A DNA stretch of 16,088 nt from Holophagae bacterium. Its GTDB lineage: Bacteria; Acidobacteriota; Thermoanaerobaculia; Thermoanaerobaculales; Sulfomarinibacteraceae. Location: assembly GCA_030637505.1 (NCBI GenBank), contig DAOWGJ010000206.1, positions 1 to 16,088 on the forward strand. The letters are read 5' to 3'. The first letter of the stretch is position 1, and every line of letters begins with the position of its first letter. Made by a program: the position numbers and the translations under genes. Positions 14,246-16,088 of this stretch are shown piece by piece. Under the pieces are notes generated by a model. That model was not told the DNA's origin, did not search any database, and worked only from the letters and a program-made list of their open reading frames with translations.

Positions 14246-15489
14246 CACCCCTCCAAATGCGGGGACGTTGCGGCCCCGTCTTCAAAACGCGCGACAACGG
14301 CCGTCCCGACCAGATCGCTCCACACGTTGGTTGCCGTCCTCAACATATCCAATACGCGATCGACAGCGATGATTGTTGCGATTCCGGCCAACGGCAGGCC
14401 GACGGCCTCCAAAACGACGATCAGCATGACCAGACCCGCCATGGGGATGCCCGCCGCCCCGACCGACGCCAGAAGCGCCGTCAGCAGCACGATCGCCTGT
14501 TGCCCAAAGCCGAGTTCGATGCCGTACATCTGGGCGATCGTCAAGGCCGCAACCGCTTCATAGAGGGCGGTCCCGTCCATGTTGACAGTTGCCCCGAGCG
14601 GCAGCACAAAGCTGGCGATACTCTTGTCGACCCCGGCCCGGTGTTCGGCACACTCCATGGTCAAGGGCAGGGTCGCAGAGGACGAGGCGGTGGAAAAGGC
14701 CGTCGCCAGGGCCGGCGACCCCGCTCTGAAGTAGGCGAACGGCGACCGGCGGCCAACAAAAAACAGGACCAAGGGCAGGGTCACCAGGGCGTGAAAGCTC
14801 AGGCCGAGGCCTACGGTCAGGAAATAGAGGCCGAGTTCGGAGAAAATCGCGACCCCGGAGCGGGCAACCTCGCGAGCCAACAGGGCAAAGATGCCGATCG
14901 GCGCCAGCTTGACCACACCGAGAGTCAGGGCTTGAATGACTTCCAGTACGCCTCTCACAACCCTCAGTACGGCCGCCGGGCCCTCTCCGTTCATCTGCGA
15001 CAAGAAGAGACCGAAAAGCAGGGCGAAGGTGATGACCGGCAAGATCTGACCCTCGGCCATCGCGCCGAAGACGTTGTCCGGCACCATTCTGATCAGAAAC
15101 TCGGGCAGGCTCTGGCCGGTCGTGGCGAAGCCCTCGGGGAGGTCTGTGGTTCCAGCCAACTCCAAGCCCTGCCCCGGGCGGATGATGTTGACCGCGGTCA
15201 TCCCGACGACGATCGCCGCCGTCGTCGAAAAGGTGTAGTAGACCATCGTTCGGAAACCGACCCGGCCAATGCTGCGCGCGTCTCCAAGACTGGCTACGCC
15301 GTCGACCAGCGACGTAAAGATCAGCGGGATGATGACCATCTTGAGCAGGCGCAAGAAGAGGTCTCCCAGGAAACCCACTCCCTCGGCAGCCGTTGGAGCG
15401 AAAACTCCGAAGGCCGTCCCCGCCACCAGAGACACCAATACCTGCCAGTGCAATTGCCGATACCACGCTTTTTTCTCAGTGTTCATCAT
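14245..15489 (-). CDS. Dicarboxylate/amino acid:cation symporter (DAACS/SDF family)
   Basis: 414-aa inner-membrane transporter of the GltP/GltPh/EAAT family, taking up dicarboxylates or amino acids with Na+ or H+. Family signatures are present: KMVIIPLIFTSLVDGVASLGD in TM2, the HP1 serine-rich tip SSSATLP (269-275), NMDGT (303-307), the HP2 region GIPMAG (348-353) and TM8 DRVLDMLRTATNVWSD (377-392). D381, R384, N388 and D392 in TM8 correspond to the substrate and cation residues of GltPh (D394, R397, N401, D405). An Arg at the R397 position favours acidic substrates such as aspartate, glutamate or C4-dicarboxylates; this is inference from the family. Two ATGs are adjacent (15489 and 15486). 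No clear Shine-Dalgarno sequence is present, but TATGCT preceded by TGA lies 8 nt upstream. The stop overlaps the next gene by one base. Confidence 0.95.
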   Translation of the reverse strand: MMNTEKKAWYRQLHWQVLVSLVAGTAFGVFAPTAAEGVGFLGDLFLRLLKMVIIPLIFTSLVDGVASLGDARSIGRVGFRTMVYYTFSTTAAIVVGMTAVNIIRPGQGLELAGTTDLPEGFATTGQSLPEFLIRMVPDNVFGAMAEGQILPVITFALLFGLFLSQMNGEGPAAVLRVVRGVLEVIQALTLGVVKLAPIGIFALLAREVARSGVAIFSELGLYFLTVGLGLSFHALVTLPLVLFFVGRRSPFAYFRAGSPALATAFSTASSSATLPLTMECAEHRAGVDKSIASFVLPLGATVNMDGTALYEAVAALTIAQMYGIELGFGQQAIVLLTALLASVGAAGIPMAGLVMLIVVLEAVGLPLAGIATIIAVDRVLDMLRTATNVWSDLVGTAVVARFEDGAATSPHLEG

Positions 15490-15497
15490 CGCCCCAG

Positions 15498-15506
15498 AGC
15501 ATATCA
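15498..15506 (-). promoter_or_regulatory. Extended -10-like box before the symporter
   Basis: TGATATGCT on the minus strand (TG-N-TATGCT) ends 8 nt before the ATG at 15489. The gene has no clear Shine-Dalgarno sequence, so the transcript may have a leader of only 0-2 nt. Confidence 0.35.
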
Positions 15507-15512
15507 GGGACT

Positions 15513-15556
15513 CGGAGGCTGGGAAGCTGGGAAGCTTGGAGGCTGGAAAGCGGGAA
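15513..15556. repeat. Degenerate short tandem repeat (GGGAAGCT-type)
   Basis: About five 7-9-bp units related to GGAGGCT and GGGAAGCT stand head to tail just upstream of the symporter gene. They look like a slippage-prone microsatellite. Confidence 0.65.
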
Positions 15557-15575
15557 TGGCCGGCGGCGACGCCTA

Positions 15576-15789
15576 ACCCCGAGCATACCTATCTCCTGTA
15601 ATCAGGTTGGCTGCATCGAGTGGCGGTTTGGTGCCGAACAACCGCGCGCCCTGAAGGACGCACCTACATCTAACTCTCTGAATTTACACGGTATAGTGAT
15701 TTGTAGGCGGGTCCTTCAGGGCCCGCTATCGGTTGGGCGCAAGCGTTTTCCCCGCGAACCTGAGCGAAGGGGATAGGTATGACCCCGAG
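15576..15789 (-). mobile_element. MITE-like element, copy B (inverted relative to copy A)
   Basis: The element spans 15584-15781 (198 bp). It begins CATACCTATC and ends GATAGGTATG, with the subterminal TCAGGTT motif 8 nt further in on both sides, as in copy A. It is flanked by a perfect 8-bp direct repeat, ACCCCGAG, at 15576-15583 and 15782-15789, the signature of transposition. Two GTAG-footed hairpins lie inside, at 15644-15663 and 15707-15726. The 137-bp core (15644-15780) matches copy A on the opposite strand at about 89% by eye. There is no transposase inside. The element inserted about 95 bp upstream of the symporter start. Confidence 0.85.
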
Positions 15790-15913
15790 AACACCCAAAA
15801 CGCCGAACCGGGACGTGCCACTCTTTGCATTATCCAGAGGGTAACCTCCAGCTACACATGCAGTTGCGGGCAATGCATAGGGTGGCAATCCCCGGCGAGC
15901 GCGCCGAAGATCG

Positions 15914-15949
15914 GACCTCGGCCTGCGCCGTAGGCCGCCGAGGTCTTTT
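15914..15949 (+). terminator. Terminator-like hairpin with T-run
   Basis: GC-rich stem (11 pairs with a 3-nt bulge, loop GCGCCGT) followed directly by TTTT on the plus strand. There is no plus-strand gene upstream for it to terminate, so the role is doubtful. Confidence 0.3.
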
Positions 15950-16001
15950 CCTCAAGAGGCGGTTCTTCTCCCACTTCCAACAATGCTGCCTCTTGAGGAA
16001 A
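15947..16001. repeat. 14-bp perfect inverted repeat
   Basis: TTTCCTCAAGAGGC (15947-15960) and GCCTCTTGAGGAAA (15988-16001) are separated by 27 nt. They could be the ends or a core palindrome of a small element, or a regulatory stem-loop. Confidence 0.7.
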
Positions 16002-16088
16002 TGCACCGAGCGGGGACGCGAAGCGGCCCCGAAGGCCGGGGATGGCATTCAGGTTCCGGGACAATGGGCAGCGACAGGGACCGCGGCA

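Larger units (their letters stand above)
15790..16088. other. Hairpin-rich gene-free right edge
   Basis: No convincing gene is present; the two ~70-aa minus-strand frames overlap each other and run through the palindromes. Visible structures are: GACCTCGGCCT/AGGCC-gcc-GAGGTC (15914-15945), a stem with a 3-nt bulge followed by TTTT; a 14-bp perfect inverted repeat (15947-15960 and 15988-16001); and a GAA-loop hairpin at about 16011-16030 (GGGG-a-CGC-GAA-GCG-g-CCCC). This may be another small element cut by the window end. Confidence 0.5.

Noticed and set aside
14257..15576. 439-aa plus-strand open frame opposite the symporter
   Set aside because: It is an Arg/Gln/Asp-rich shadow of the transporter's hydrophobic codons and has no domain.
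1..16088. tRNA or rRNA genes
   Set aside because: No cloverleaf with a TTCRANYC-type arm and no rRNA-like sequence was noticed by eye in any gap.

Overview
The window is a GC-rich (roughly 60% or more by eye), densely coded stretch of chromosome from a diderm bacterium. The mix of genes (a DUF4388/PATAN protein, a pyrophosphate-type phosphofructokinase, an ApaH/HIT pair, and GTAG-type palindromic repeats) would fit Acidobacteriota, Myxococcota or a related deep lineage. No single gene fixes the phylum, so this placement is a guess. Almost everything is housekeeping or cell-surface metabolism, with small mobile repeats in the gaps.

Layout. 1-2279 (minus): pyrC (class II dihydroorotase), then a phosphofructokinase gene that runs off the left edge. 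2412-3620 (plus): a DUF4388 protein, convergent with the next block. 3649-3717: a REP pair between the convergent ends. 3714-6846 (minus): apaH, a HIT hydrolase and a dynamin-like membrane GTPase. 6891-7134: a MITE-like element in the divergent gap. 7163-10142 (plus): three glycosyltransferases (GT2, GT-B, GT2) joined by ATGA overlaps. 10189-10754 (plus): an RHH antitoxin and MazF toxin with their own promoter. 10770-10966: copy A of a second MITE-like family. 11096-12720 (minus): rarA, translationally coupled to a small membrane/zinc-ribbon protein. 12795-13379 (minus): a membrane-anchored TPR protein. 13517-15489 (minus): a dicarboxylate/amino-acid symporter overlapping a secreted hypothetical protein. 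15584-15781: copy B of the second element, inverted. 15790-16088: non-coding, rich in hairpins.

How the genes work together. PyrC supplies pyrimidine precursors and the PFK is glycolytic. ApaH and the HIT protein both belong to families that cleave nucleotide conjugates or dinucleoside polyphosphates, and they sit upstream of a GTPase of the membrane-remodelling type. The three glycosyltransferases look like part of a polysaccharide (O-antigen or exopolysaccharide) assembly line. MazF-RHH is a stand-alone toxin-antitoxin pair. RarA acts at stalled replication forks.

The most interesting material is between the genes. Two different small non-autonomous element families can be delimited to the base. 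Each has terminal inverted repeats and 8-bp target duplications (perfect for two of the three copies), and each carries GC-rich hairpins inside. A third, REP-type pair supplies the stop codon of the GTPase. A shared 15-bp promoter-like motif precedes two unrelated genes. Several genes lack a Shine-Dalgarno sequence and have a -10 box only 6-8 nt before the start codon, which suggests leaderless transcripts.
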